Part shown: one piece after another, positions 23,925-36,925 of the stretch | Numbering within the stretch: position 1 is the stretch's first letter | How the letters are laid out: every line of letters begins with the position of its first letter | NCBI RefSeq assembly: GCF_937616625.2 | Contig: NC_065577.1 | Span: 19,419,501 to 19,483,500, forward strand | Reading direction: 5' to 3' | DNA: 64,000 nt | Origin: Mercurialis annua | Taxonomy: Eukaryota > Streptophyta > Magnoliopsida > Malpighiales > Euphorbiaceae | The notes under the pieces: generated by a model | What the model saw: only the letters and a program-made list of their open reading frames with translations | Told to the model about the DNA's origin: nothing | Databases searched by the model: none | Made by a program: the position numbers and the translations under genes

Positions 23925-26576
23925 TAACGTGTGTAAACGTTTTGCTTAAATCGCTAAAAAGGTGAAACATTTGGTTTTGTTTCGTAACGTTTGTAAACGT
24001 TCAGCTTAAATCGTTAAAAAGGTGAAACGTTTGGATTTGTTTCATACCGTTTGTAAATGTTGGCTTAAATCGCTAAAAAGGGGAAATGTTTTGATTTGTT
24101 TCGTACCGTTTGTAGACGTTTGGCTTAAATCTCTAACATGGTGAAACGTTTGGATTTGTTTTGTAGCGTTTGTACACATTTGGCTTAAATCGCTAAAAAG
24201 GTGAAACGTTTGAATTTGTTTTGCAACATTTGTAAACGTGTGGCTTAAATCCCTAAAAAAGTTAAAACGCTTGGATTTGTTTCGTAGCGTTTGTATACGT
24301 TTGGCTTAAATTGTTAAAAAGGTTAAACGCTTGGATTTGTTTCATAATTTTTGTAAACGTTTGATTTTGTTTCGTTACGTTTGGATTTGTTTCGTAACGT
24401 TTGTAAATATTTGGCTTAAATCGCTAAAAAGGTGAAACGTTTGGTTTTGTTTCGTAACGTTTGGATTTGTTTCGTAACGTTTGTTTTTGTTTGGCTTAAA
24501 TCGCTAAAAAGGGGAAACATTTGGATTTGTTTCGTAATGTTTGGATTTGTCTCGTAACTTTTGTAAACGTTTGGCTTAAATCGCTTAAAAGGTGAAACGT
24601 TTGGATTTGTTTTGTAAAGTTTGTAAACATTTGTTTTTAATCCGTAAAAAGGTGAAACGTTTGGATTTGTTTCGTAACATTTGTAAACGTTTGGCTTAAA
24701 CTGCAAAAAAGGGTTTCGTAACATTTTAAACGTTTGAATTAGTTTCGTAGCGTTTGTAAGCGTTTGGATTAGTTTCGTACCGTTTGTAAGCGTTTGGCTT
24801 AATTCGCTAAAAAGGTGAAACGTTTTGATTTGTTTCGTAACGTTTGTTTTAAATCGCTAAAAAGATGAAACATTTGGATTTGTTTCATTACGTTTGTAAA
24901 CATTTGGTTTAAATTGCGAAAAAGTGTTTCGTAACGTTTTAAACATTTTGATTAGTTTCGTAACGTTTGTCAACGTTTGGCTTAATTCGCTAAAATGGTG
25001 AAACGTTTGGATTTGTTTCGAAACGTCTGTAAACGCTTAGCTTAAATAGCTAAAAAGGTGAAACGCTTGGATTTATTTAGTAACATTTGTAAACGTTTAG
25101 CTTATATTGCTAATAAGGTGAAACACTTGGATTTGTTTCGTAACGTTTTTAAAAGTTTGGCTTCAATTTCGAAAAAGGTGAAACATTTGGATTTGTTTCA
25201 TATCCTTTGTAAACAATTGGCTAAAATCGCTAAAAAAGTGAAACATTTGGATTTGTTTTGTAACGTTTGTAAACGTTTGGCTTAAATCGCAAAAAAGGTG
25301 AAACGTTTGGATTTGTTTTCGTAACGTGTGTAAACGTTTGGCTTAAATCGCTAAAAAGGTGAAACATTTGGTTTTGTTTCGTAACGTTTGTAAACGTTCG
25401 GCTTAAATTGCTAAAAAGGTAAAACGTTTGGATTTGTTTCGTAACGTGTGTAAACGTTTTGCTTAAATCGCTAAAAAGGTGAAACATTTGGTTTTGTTTC
25501 GTAAGGTTTGTAAACGTTTAGCTTAAATCGCTAAAAAGGTGAAACGTTTGGATTTGTTTCATACCGTTTGTAAATGTTGGCTTAAATCGCTAAAAAGGTG
25601 AAACGTTTTGATTTGTTTCGTACCGTTTGTAGACGTTTGGCTTAAATCTCTAACATGGTGAAACGTTTGGATTTGTTTTGTAGCGTTTGTACACATTTGG
25701 CTTAAATCGCTAAAAAGGTGAAACGTTTGAATTTGTTTTGCAACATTTGTAAACGTGTGGCTTAAATCCCTAAAAAAGTTAAAACGCTTGGATTTGTTTC
25801 GTAGCGTTTGTATACGTTTGGCTTAAATTGTTAAAAAGGTTAAACGCTTGGATTTGTTTCATAATTTTTGTAAACGTTTGATTTTGTTTCGTTACGTTTG
25901 GATTTGTTTCGTAACGTTTGTAAATATTTGGCTTAAATCGCTAAAAAGGTGAAACGTTTGGTTTTGTTTCGTAACGTTTGGATTTGTTTCGTAACGTTTG
26001 TTTTTGTTTGGCTTAAATCGCTAAAAAGGGGAAACATTTGGATTTGTTTCGTAATGTTTAGATTTGTCTCGTAACTTTCGTAAACGTTTGGCTTAAATCG
26101 CTTAAAAGGTGAAACGTTTGGATTTGTTTTGTAAAGTTTGTAAACATTTGTTTTTAATCCCTAAAAAGGTGAAACGTTTGGATTTGTTTCGTAACATTTG
26201 TAAACGTTTGGCTTAAACTGCTAAAAAGGGTTTCGTAACATTTTAAACGTTTGAATTAGTTTCGTAGCGTTTGTAAGCGTTTGGATTAGTTTCGTACCGT
26301 TTGTAAGCGTTTGGCTTAATTCGCTAAAAAGGTGAAACGTTTTGATTTGTTTCGTAACGTTTGTTTTAAATCGCTAAAAAGATGAAACATTTGGATTTGT
26401 TTCATAACGTTTGTAAACATTTGGTTTAAATTGCGAAAAAGTGTTTCGTAACGTTTTAAACGTTTGGATTAGTTTCGTAACGTTTGTCAACGTTTGGATT
26501 AATTCGCTAAAATGGTGAAACGTTTGGATTTGTTTCGAAACGTCTGTAAACGCTTAGCTTAAATAGCTGAAAAGGT
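23925..26576. repeat. ~1516-bp duplication of satellite units
   Basis: The segment starting GTAACGTGTGTAAACGTTTT at about 23925 is repeated at about 25441. Landmark pairs are 24263/25779 (AAGTTAAAACGCTTGG) and 25060/26577 (GAAACGCTTGGATTTATTTAG), giving a period of 1516-1517 bp. At the seam near 25320-25440 two extra variant monomers are present. The second copy runs into the 2680-bp HOR. Confidence 0.78.
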
Positions 26577-29500
26577 GAAACGCTTGGATTTATTTAGTAA
26601 CATTTGTAAACGTTTAGCTTATATTGCTAATAAGGTTAAAAACTTGGATTTGTTTCATAAAAGTTTGGCTTCAATTTCGAAAAAGGTGAAACATTTGGAT
26701 TTGTTTCATATCCTTTGTAAACAATTGGCTAAAATCGCTAAAAAAGTGAAACGTTTGGATTTGTTTTGTAACGTTTGTAAACGTGTGGCTTAAATCGCAA
26801 AAAAGGCGAAACGTTTGGATTTGTTTTGTAATATTTGTAAACGTTTGGCTTAAATTGCTAAAAACGGTTTCGTAAAATTTTAAACGTTTGGATTAGTTTC
26901 GTAGCGTTTGTAAGCGTTTGGATTAGTTTCGTACTGTTTGTAAGCGTTTGGCTTAATTCGCTAAAAAGGTGAAACGTTTGGATTTGTTTCGTAACGTTTG
27001 TTTTAAATCGCTAAAAAGGCGAAACATTTGGATTTGTTTCATAACGTTTGTAAACATTTGGTTTAAATTGCGAAAAAATGTTTCGTAACATTTTAAACGT
27101 TTGGATTAGTTTTGTAACGTTTGTCAACGTTTGGCTTAATTCGCTAAAATGGTGAAACGTTTGGATTTGTTTCGAAACGTCTGTAAACGCTTAGCTTAAA
27201 TAGCTAAAAAAGGTGAAACGCTTGGATTTATTTGGTAACGTTTGTAAACGTTTGGCTTATATTGCTAATAAGGTGAAACACTTGGATTTGTTTCGTAACG
27301 TTTGTAAAAGTTTGGCTTCAATTGCGAAAAAGGTGAAACATTTGGATTTATTTAATATCCTTTGTAAACGTTTGGCTAAAATCGCTAAAAAAGCGAAACG
27401 TTTGGATTTGTTTTGTAACGTTTGTAAACGTTTGGCTTAAATCGCAAAAAAGCCGAAACGTTTGGATTTGTTTTGTAATGTTTGTAAACGTTTGGCTTGA
27501 ATTGCTAAAAAGGTGAAACGCTTTGATTTTTTTCATACCATTTGTAAACATTTGGCTAAAATTGCTAAAAAAGTGAAACGCTTGGATATATTTTCTAATG
27601 TTTATAAACGTTTGGCTTAAATTACTAAAAACGTGAAACGCTTGGTTTCGTTTCGCAACGTTTGTAAACGTTTGTCTTAAATTGTTAAAAATGTGAATCG
27701 TTTGGATTTGTTTCGTAACGTTTTAAACGTTTGGATTTGTTATGTAACATTTGTAAACGTCTTGATTTGTTTCGTAACGTTTGTAAACGTTTGGCTTAAG
27801 TCGCTAAAAAGGTGGAACATTTGGATTTTTTTCGAAGCCTTTGTAAACAGGTGAAATGTTTAAATTTATTTCGTAGTGTTTGATAACGTTTGATTTAAAT
27901 CGTTAAAAAGGTGAAACGTTTGGATTTATTTTGTACCGTTAATAAACATTTGGCTTAAATTGCTAAAAAGGTGAAACGCTTGGATTTGTTTCGTTACGTT
28001 TGTAAACGTTTGGCTTAAATCGCTAATAAAGGGAAACATTTGGATTTGTTTCGTAACATTATAAACAATTAGCTTAAATTACTAAAATGGGGAAACATTT
28101 GGATTTGTTTCGTAATGTGTGTAAACGTTTGGCTTAAATCGCTAAAAAGGTGAAACATTTGGTTTTGTTTCGTAACGTTTGTAAACGTTCGGCTTAAATT
28201 GCTAAAAAGGTAAAACGTTTGGATTTGTTTCGTAGCGTTTGTAAATGTTGGCTTAAATCGCTAAAAGGGTGAAACGTTTTGATTTGTTTCGTACCGTTTG
28301 TAGACGTTTGGCTTAAATCTCTAACATGGTGAAACGTTTGGATTTGTTTTGTAGCGTTTGTAGACATTTGGCTTAAATCGCTAAAAAGGTGAAACGTTTG
28401 AATTTGTTTTGCAACATTTGTAAACGTGTGGCTTAAATCCCTAAAAAAGTTAAAACGCTTGGATTTGTTTCGTAGCGTTTGTATACGTTTGGCTTAAATT
28501 GTTAAAAAGGTTAAACGCTTGGATTTGTTTCATAATTTTTGTAAACGTTTGATTTTGTTTCGTTACGTTTGGATTTGTTTCGTAACGTTTGTAAATATTT
28601 GGCTTAAATCGCTAAAAAGGTGAAACGTTTGGTTTTGTTTCGTAACGTTTGGATTTGTTTCGTAACGTTTGTTTTTGTTTGGCTTAAATCGCTAAAAAGG
28701 GGAAACATTTGGATTTGTTTCGTAATGTTTGGATTTGTCTCGTAACTTTTGTAAACGTTTGGCTTAAATCGCTTAAAAGGTGAAACGTTTGGATTTGTTT
28801 TGTAAAGTTTGTAAACATTTGTTTTTAATCCCTAAAAAGGTGAAACGTTTGGATTTGTTTCGTAACATTTGTAAACGTTGGGCTTAAACTGCTAAAAAGG
28901 GTTTCGTAACATTTTAAACGTTTGAATTAGTTTCGTAGCGTTTGTAAGCGTTTGGATTAGTTTCGTACCGTTTGTAAGCGTTTGGCTTAATTCACTAAAA
29001 AGGTGAAACGTTTTGATTTGTTTCGTAACGTTTGTTTTAAATCGCTAAAAAGATGAAACATTTGGATTTGTTTCATAACATTTGTAAACATTTGGTTTAA
29101 ATTGCGAAAAAGTGTTTCGTAACGTTTTAAACGTTTTGATTAGTTTCGTAACGTTTGTCAACGTTTGGTTTAATTCGCTAAAATGGTGAAACGTTTGGAT
29201 TTGTTTCGAAACGTCTGTAAACGCTTAGCTTAAATAGCTAAAAAGGTGAAACGCTTGGATTTATTTAGTAACATTTGTAAACGTTTAGCTTATATTGCTA
29301 ATAAGGTGAAACACTTGGATTTGTTTCGTAGCGTTTTTAAAAGTTTGGCTTCAATTTCGAAAAAGGTGAAACATTTGGATTTGTTTCATATCCTTTGTAA
29401 ACAATTGGCTAAAATCGCTAAAAAAGTGAAACGTTTGGATTTGTTTTGTAACGTTTGTAAACGTTTGGCTTAAATCGCAAAAAAGGCGAAACGTTTGGAT

Positions 29501-32500
29501 TTGTTTTGTAATGTATGTAAACGTTTGGCTTAAATTGCTAAAAACGGTTTCGTAAAATTTTAAACGTTTGGATTAGTTTCGTAGCGTTTGTAAGCGTTTG
29601 GATTAGTTTCGTACCGTTTGTAAGCGTTTGGCTTAATTCGCTAAAAAGGTGAAACGTTTGGATTTGTTTCGTAACGTTTGTTTTAAATCGCTAAAAGGGC
29701 GAAACATTTGGATTTGTTTCATAACGTTTGTAAACATTTGGTTTAAATTGCGAAAAAATGTTTCGTAACATTTTAAACGTTTGGATTAGTTTTGTAACGT
29801 TTGTCAACGTTTGGCTTAATTCGCTAAAATGGTGAAACGTTTGGATTTGTTTCGAAACGTCTGTAAACGCTTAGCTTAAATAGCTAAAAAAGGTGAAACG
29901 CTTGGATTTATTTGGTAACGTTTGTAAACGTTTGGCTTATATTGCTAATAAGGTGAAACACTTGGATTTGTTTCGTAACGTTTGTAAAAGTTTGGCTTCA
30001 ATTGCGAAAAAGGTGAAACATTTGGATTTATTTAATATCCTTTGTAAACGTTTGGCTAAAATCGCTAAAAAAGCGAAACGTTTGGATTTGTTTTGTAACG
30101 TTTGTAAACGTTTGGCTTAAATCGCAAAAAAGCCGAAACGTTTGGATTTGTTTTGTAATGTTTGTAAACGTTTGGCTTAAATTGCTAAAATGGTGAAACG
30201 CTTTGATTTTTTTTATAACATTTGTAAACATTTGGCTAAAATTGCTAAAAAAGTGAAACGCTTGGATATATTTTCTAATGTTTATAAACGTTTGGCTTAA
30301 ATTACTAAAAACGTGAAACGCTTGGTTTCGTTTCGCAACGTTTGTAAACGTTTGTCTTAAATTGTTAAAAATGTGAATCGTTTGGATTTGTTTCGTAACA
30401 TTTTAAACGTTTGGATTTGTTATGTAACATTTGTAAACGTCTTGATTTGTTTCGTAACGTTTGTAAACGTTTGGCTTAAGTCGCTAAAAAGGTGGAACAT
30501 TTGGATTTTTTTCGAAGCCTTTGTAAACAGGTGAAATGTTTAAATTTATTTCGTAGTGTTTGATAACGTTTGATTTAAATCGTTAAAAAGGTGAAACGTT
30601 TGGATTTATTTTGTACCGTTAATAAACATTTGGCTTAAATTGCTAAAAAGGTGAAACGCTTGGATTTGTTTCGTTACGTTTGTAAACGTTTGGCTTAAAT
30701 CGCTAATAAAGGGAAACATTTGGATTTGTTTCGTAACATTATAAACAATTAGCTTAAATTACTAAAATGGGGAAACATTTGGATTTGTTTCGTAATGTGT
30801 GTAAACGTTTGGCTTAAATCGCTAAAAAGGTGAAACATTTGGTTTTGTTTCGTAACGTTTGTAAACGTTCGGCTTAAATTGCTAAAAAGGTAAAACGTTT
30901 GGATTTGTTTCGTAGCGTTTGTAAATGTTGGCTTAAATCGCTAAAAAGGTGAAACGTTTTGATTTGTTTCGTACCGTTTGTAGACGTTTGGCTTAAATCT
31001 CTAACATGGTGAAACGTTTGGATTTGTTTTGTAGCGTTTGTAGACATTTGGCTTAAATCGCTAAAAAGGTGAAACGTTTGAATTTGTTTTGCAACATTTG
31101 TAAACGTGTGGCTTAAATCCCTAAAAAAGTTAAAACGGTTGGATTTGTTTCGTAGCGTTTGTATACGTTTGGCTTAAATTCTTAAAAAGGTTAAACGCTT
31201 GGATTTGTTTCATAATTTTTGTAAACGTTTGATTTTGTTTCGTTACGTTTGGATTTGTTTCGTAACGTTTGTAAATATTTGGCTTAAATCGCTAAAAAGG
31301 TGAAACGTTTGGTTTTGTTTCGTAACGTTTGGATTTGTTTCGTAACGTTTGTTTTTGTTTGGCTTAAATCGCTAAAAAGGGGAAACATTTGGATTTGTTT
31401 CGTAATGTTTGGATTTGTCTCGTAACTTTTGTAAACGTTTGGCTTAAATCGCTTAAAAGGTGAAACGTTTGGATTTGTTTTGTAAAGTTTGTAAACATTT
31501 GTTTTTAATCCCTAAAAAGGTGAAACGTTTGGATTTGTTTCGTAACATTTGTAAACGTTTGGCTTAAACTGCTAAAAAGGGTTTCGTAACATTTTAAACG
31601 TTTGAATTAGTTTCGTAGCGTTTGTAAGCGTTTGGATTAGTTTCGTACCGTTTGTAAGCGTTTGGCTTAATTCGCTAAAAAGGTGAAACGTTTTGATTTG
31701 TTTCGTAACGTTTGTTTTAAATCGCTAAAAAGATGAAACATTTGGATTTGTTTCATAACGTTTGTAAACATTTGGTTTAAATTGCGAAAAAGTGTTTCGT
31801 AACGTTTTAAACGTTTTGATTAGTTTCGTAACGTTTGTCAACGTTTGGCTTAATTCGCTAAAATGGTGAAACGTTTGGATTTGTTTCGAAACGTCTGTAA
31901 ACGCTTAGCTAAAATAGCTAAAAAGGTGAAACGCTTGGATTTATTTAGTAACATTTGTAAACGTTTAGCTTATATTGCTAATAAGGTGAAACACTTGGAT
32001 TTGTTTCGTAACGTTTTTAAAAGTTTGGCTTCAATTTCGAAAAAGGTGAAACATTTGGATTTGTTTCATATCCTTTGTAAACAATTGGCTAAAATCGCTA
32101 AAAAAGTGAAACGTTTGGATTTGTTTTGTAACGTTTGTAAACGTTTGGCTTAAATCGCAAAAAAGGCGAAACATTTGGATTTGTTTTGTAATGTTTGTAA
32201 ACGTTTGGCTTAAATTGCTAAAAACGGTTTCGTAAAATTTTAAACGTTTGGATTAGTTTCGTAGCGTTTGTAAGCGTTTGGATTAGTTTCGTACCGTTTG
32301 TAAGCGTTTGGCTTAATTCGCTAAAAAGGTGAAACGTTTGGATTTGTTTCGTAACGTTTGTTTTAAATCGCTAAAAGGGCGAAACATTTGGATTTGTTTC
32401 ATAACGTTTGTAAACATTTGGTTTAAATTGCGAAAAAATGTTTCGTAACATTTTAAACGTTTGGATTAGTTTTGTAACGTTTGTCAACGTTTGGCTTAAT

Positions 32501-34080
32501 TCGCTAAAATGGTGAAACGTTTGGATTTGTTTCAAAACGTCTGTAAACGCTTAGCTTAAATAGCTAAAAAAGGTGAAACGCTTGGATTTATTTGGTAACG
32601 TTTGTAAACGTTTGGCTTATATTGCTAATAAGGTGTAACACTTGGATTTGTTTCGTAACGTTTGTAAAAGTTTGGCTTCAATTGCGAAAAAGGTGAAACA
32701 TTTGGATTTATTTAATATCCTTTGTAAACGTTTGGCTAAAATCGCTAAAAAAGCGAAACGTTTAGATTTGTTTTGTAACGTTTGTAAACGTTTGGCTTCA
32801 ATCGCAAAAAAGCCGAAACGTTTGGATTTGTTTTGTAATGTTTGTAAACGTTTGGCTTAAATTGCTAAAAACGTGAAACGCTTGATTTCGTTTCGCAACG
32901 TTTGTAAACGTTTTTCTTAAATTGTTAAAAATTTGAATCGTTTGGATTTGTTTTGTAACGTTTTAAACGTTTGGATTTGTTATGTAACGTTTGTAAACGT
33001 CTTGATTTGTTTCGTAACGTTTGTAAACGTTTGGCTTAAGTCGCTAAAAAGGTGGAACATTTGGATTTTTTTCGTAGCCTTTGTAAACAGGTGAAATGTT
33101 TAAATTTGTTTCGTAGTGTTTGTAAACGTTTGATTTAAATCGTTAAAAAGGTGAAACGTTTGGATTTATTTTGTACCGTTTATAAACATTTGGCTTAAAT
33201 TGCTAAAAAGGTGAAACGCTTGGATTTGTTTCGTTACGTTTGTAAACGTTTGGCTTAAATCGCTAATAAAGGGAAACATTTGGATTTGTTTCGTAACATT
33301 ATAAACAATTAGCTTAAATTACTAAAATGGGGAAACATTTGGATTTGTTTCGTAATGTGTGTAAACGTTTGGCTTAAATCGCTAAAAAGGTGAAACATTT
33401 GGTTTTGTTTCGTAACGTTTGTAAACGTTCGGCTTAAATTGCTAAAAAGGTAAAACGTTTGGATTTGTTTCGTAGCGTTTGTAAACGTTGGCTTAAATCG
33501 CTAAAAAGGTGAAACGTTTTGATTTGTTTCGTACTGTTTGTAGACGTTTGGCTTAAATCTCTAACAAGGTGAAACGTTTGGATTTGTTTTGTAGCGTTTG
33601 TAGACATTTGGCTTAAATCGCTAAAAAGGTGAAACGTTTGAATTTGTTTTGCAACATTCGTAAACGTGTGGCTTAAATCCCTAAAAAAGTGAAACGCTTG
33701 GATTTGTTTCGTAGCGTTTGTATACGTTTGGCTTAAATTGTTAAAAAGATTAAACGCTTGGATTTGTTTCGTAATTTTTGTAAACGTTTGATTTTGTTTC
33801 GTAACGTTTGGATTTGTTTCGTAACGTTTGTAAATGTTTGGCTTAAATCGCTAAAAAGGTGAAACGTTTGGTTTTGTTTCGTAACGTTTGGATTTGTTTC
33901 ATAACGTTTGTTTTTGTTTGTCTTAAATCGCTAAAAAGGGGAAACATTTGGATTTGTTTCGTAACGTTTGGATTTGTCTCGTAACTTTTGTAAACGTTTG
34001 GCTTAAATCGCTTAAAAGGTGAAACGTTTGGATTTGTTTTGTAACGTTTGTAAACGTTTGTTTTTAATCCCTAAAAAGGT
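26577..34080. repeat. Higher-order repeat, 2680-bp units sharing a deletion junction
   Basis: Units begin with GAAACGCTTGGATTTATTTAG near 26577, 29248 and 31928. The first is 2671 bp because of a short deletion near 26650, and the second is 2680 bp. A sibling landmark, CTAATAAGGTG, lies at 27265, 29945 and 32625, exactly 2680 bp apart. All three units contain the junction CCTTTGTAAACAGGTGAAATG near 27838, 30518 and 33078. It fuses monomers that are ~770 bp apart in the neighbouring long form (22889 to 23660). The third unit lacks two further monomers near 32865. Confidence 0.85.
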
Positions 34081-36925
34081 GAAACGTTTGGATTTGTTTC
34101 GTAACATTTGTAAACGTTTGGCTGAAATTGCTAAAAAGGGTTTCGTAACATTTTAAACGTTTGGATTAGTTTCGTAGCGTTTGTAAGCGTTTGAATTAGT
34201 TTCGTACCGTTTGTAAGCGTTTGGGTTAATTCGCTAAAAAGGTGAAACGTTTGGATTTGTTTTGTAACGTTTGTTTTAAATCGCTAAAAAGATGAAACAT
34301 TTGGATTTGTTTCATAACGTTTGAAAACATTTGGTTTAAATTGCAAAAAAGTGTTTCGTAACGTTTTAAACGTTTGGATTAGTTGTGTAACGTTTGTCAA
34401 CGTTTGGCTTAATTCGCTAAAATGGTGAAACGTTTTGATTTGTTTCGAAACGTGTGTAAACGCTTAGCTTAAATAGCTAAAAAAGGTGAAACGCTTGGAT
34501 TTATTTGGTAACGTTTGTAAACGTTTGGCTTATATTGCTAATAAAGTGAAACACTTGGATTTGTTTCGTAACGTTTGTAAAAGTTTGGCTTCAATTGCGA
34601 AAAAGGTGAAACATTTGGATTTGTTTCATATCCTTTGTAAACGTTTGGCTATTATCGCTAAAAAAGTGAAACGTTTGGATTTGTTTTGTAACGTTTGTAA
34701 ACGTTTGGCTTAAATCGCAAAAAAGCCGAAACGATTGGATTTGTTTTGTAATGTTTGTAAACGTTTGGCTTAAATTGCTAAAAAGGTGAAACGCTTTGAT
34801 TTTTTTCGTAACATTTGTAAACATTTGGCTAAAATTGCTAAAAAGGTGAAACGCTTGGATATATTTTCTAATGTTTATAAACGTTTGGCTTAAATTACTA
34901 AAAACGTGAAACGCTTGGTTTTGTTTCGCAACGTTTGTAAACGTTTGTCTTAAATTGTTAAAAATGTGAAACGTTTGGATTTGTTTCGTAACGTTTTAAA
35001 CGTTTGGATTTGTTATGTAACATTTGTAAACGTCTTGATTTGTTTCGTAACGTTTGTAAACGTTTGGCTTAAGTCGCTAAAAAGGTGGAACATTTGGATT
35101 TTTTTCGTAGCCTTTGTAAACGTTTGACTTAAATCGCTAAAAAGGGAAAACTTTTTGATTTGTTTCGTACCGTTTGTAAACGTTTGACTTAAATCGCTAA
35201 AAAGGGGAAACGTTTGGATTTGTTTCGTAACGTTTGGCTTAAATCGCTAAAAAGGGGAAACGTTAGGATTTGTTTCGTAGCGTTTGTAATCGTTAGGCTT
35301 AAATCGCTAAAAAGGTGAAACATTTGGAATTGTTTTGTACCATTTGTAAATGTTGGCTTAAATCGCTAAAAAGGTAAAACGTTTGGATTTGTTTCGTAAC
35401 GTTTGTAAACATTTTGCATAAATCGCTAAAAAGGTGAAATGTTTGAATTTGTTTTGCAACATTTGTAAACGTGTGGCTTAAATCCCTAAAAACGTTAAAC
35501 GCATGGATTTGTTTCGTAGCGTTTGTATACGTTTGGCTTAAATTGTTAAAAAGGTTAAACGCTTGGATTTGTTTCGTAATTTTTGTAAACGTTTGATTTT
35601 GTTTCGTAACGTTTGGATTTGTTTCGTAACGTTTGTAAATGTTTGGCTTAAATCGCTAAAAAGGTGAAGCGTTTGGTTTTGTTTCGTAATGTTTGAATTT
35701 GTTTCGTAACGTTTGTTTTTGTTTGGCTTAAATCGCTAAAAAGGGGAAACATTTGGATTTGTTTCGTAACGTTTGGATTTGTCTCGTAACTTTTGTAAAC
35801 GTTTGGCTTAAATAGCTTAAAAGGGGAAACGTTTGGATTTGTTTTGTAACGTTTGTAAACGTTTGTTTTTAATCCATAAAAAGGTGAAACGTTTGGATTT
35901 GTTTCGCAACATTTGTAAACGTTTGGCTGAAATTGCTAAAAAGGGTTTCCTAACATTTTAAACGTTTGGATTAGTTTCTTAGCGTTTGTAAGCGTTTGAA
36001 TTAGTTTCGTACCGTTTGTAAGCGTTTGGCTTAATTCGCTAAAAAGGTGAAACGTTTGGATTTGTTTCGTAACGTTTGTTTTATATCGCTAAAAAGATGA
36101 AACATTTGTATTTGTTTCATAACGTTTCTAAACATTTGGTTTAAATTGCGAAAAAGTGTTTCGTAACGTTTTAAACGTTTGGATTAGTTTCGTAACGTTT
36201 GGATTAGTTTCGTAAGGCTTAATTCGCTAAAAAGGTGAAAGATTTGGTTTTGTTTCGTAACATTTGTAAACGTTCGGCTTAAATTGCTAAAAAGGTAAAA
36301 CGTTTGGATTTGTTTCGTAGCGTTTGTAAATGTTGGCTTAAATCGCTAAAAAGGTGAAACGTTTTGATTTGTTTCGTACTGTTTGTAGACGTTTGGCTTA
36401 AATCTCTAACAAGGTGAAACGTTTGGATTTGTTTTGTTGCGTTTGTAGACATTTGGCTTAAATCGCTAAAAAGGTGAAACGTTTGAATTTGTTTTGCAAC
36501 ATTTGTAAACGTGTGGCTTAAATCCCTAAAAAAGTGAAACGCTTGGATTTGTTTCGTAGCGTTTGTATACGTTTGGCTTAAATTGTTAAAAAGGTTAAAC
36601 GCTTGGATTTGTTTCATAATTTTTGTAAACGTTTGATTTTGTTTCGTAACGTTTGGATTTGTTTCGTAACGTTTGTAAATGTTTGGCTTAAATCGCTAAA
36701 AAGGTGAAACGTTTGGTTTTGTTTCGTAACGTTTGGATTTGTTTCGTAACGTTTGTTTTTGTTTGGCTTAAATCGCTAAAAAGGGGAAACATTTGGATTT
36801 GTTTCGTAACGTTTGGATTTGTCTCGTAACTTTTGTAAACGCTTGGCTTAAATCGCTTAAAAGGTGAAACGTTTGGATTTGTTTTGTAACGTTTGTAAAC
36901 GTTACTTTTTAATCCCTAAAAAGGT
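34081..36925. repeat. 2845-bp higher-order repeat, copy 1
   Basis: This is copy 1 of a tandem duplication whose copy 2 is 36926-39770. It includes private variants not seen in older units, for example GGGTTAATTCGC near 34223, AGTTGTGTAACG near 34381 and a CTATTATCGC monomer near 34649. Only a handful of single-base differences from copy 2 were spotted, among them 34494 (G versus T) and one near 34733 (ACGATTGG versus ACAATTGG). Confidence 0.92.

Noticed and set aside
25060..25285. Plus-strand open frames of ~75 codons (K-R-L-D-L-F type) repeated at 26575, 27213, 29246, 34486, 37331 and elsewhere
   Set aside because: They arise only where the TAA in the TTAAATCGCT block is mutated in a run of three or four adjacent monomers. 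They are copied passively with the HOR, and the opposite frame overlaps them equally well.
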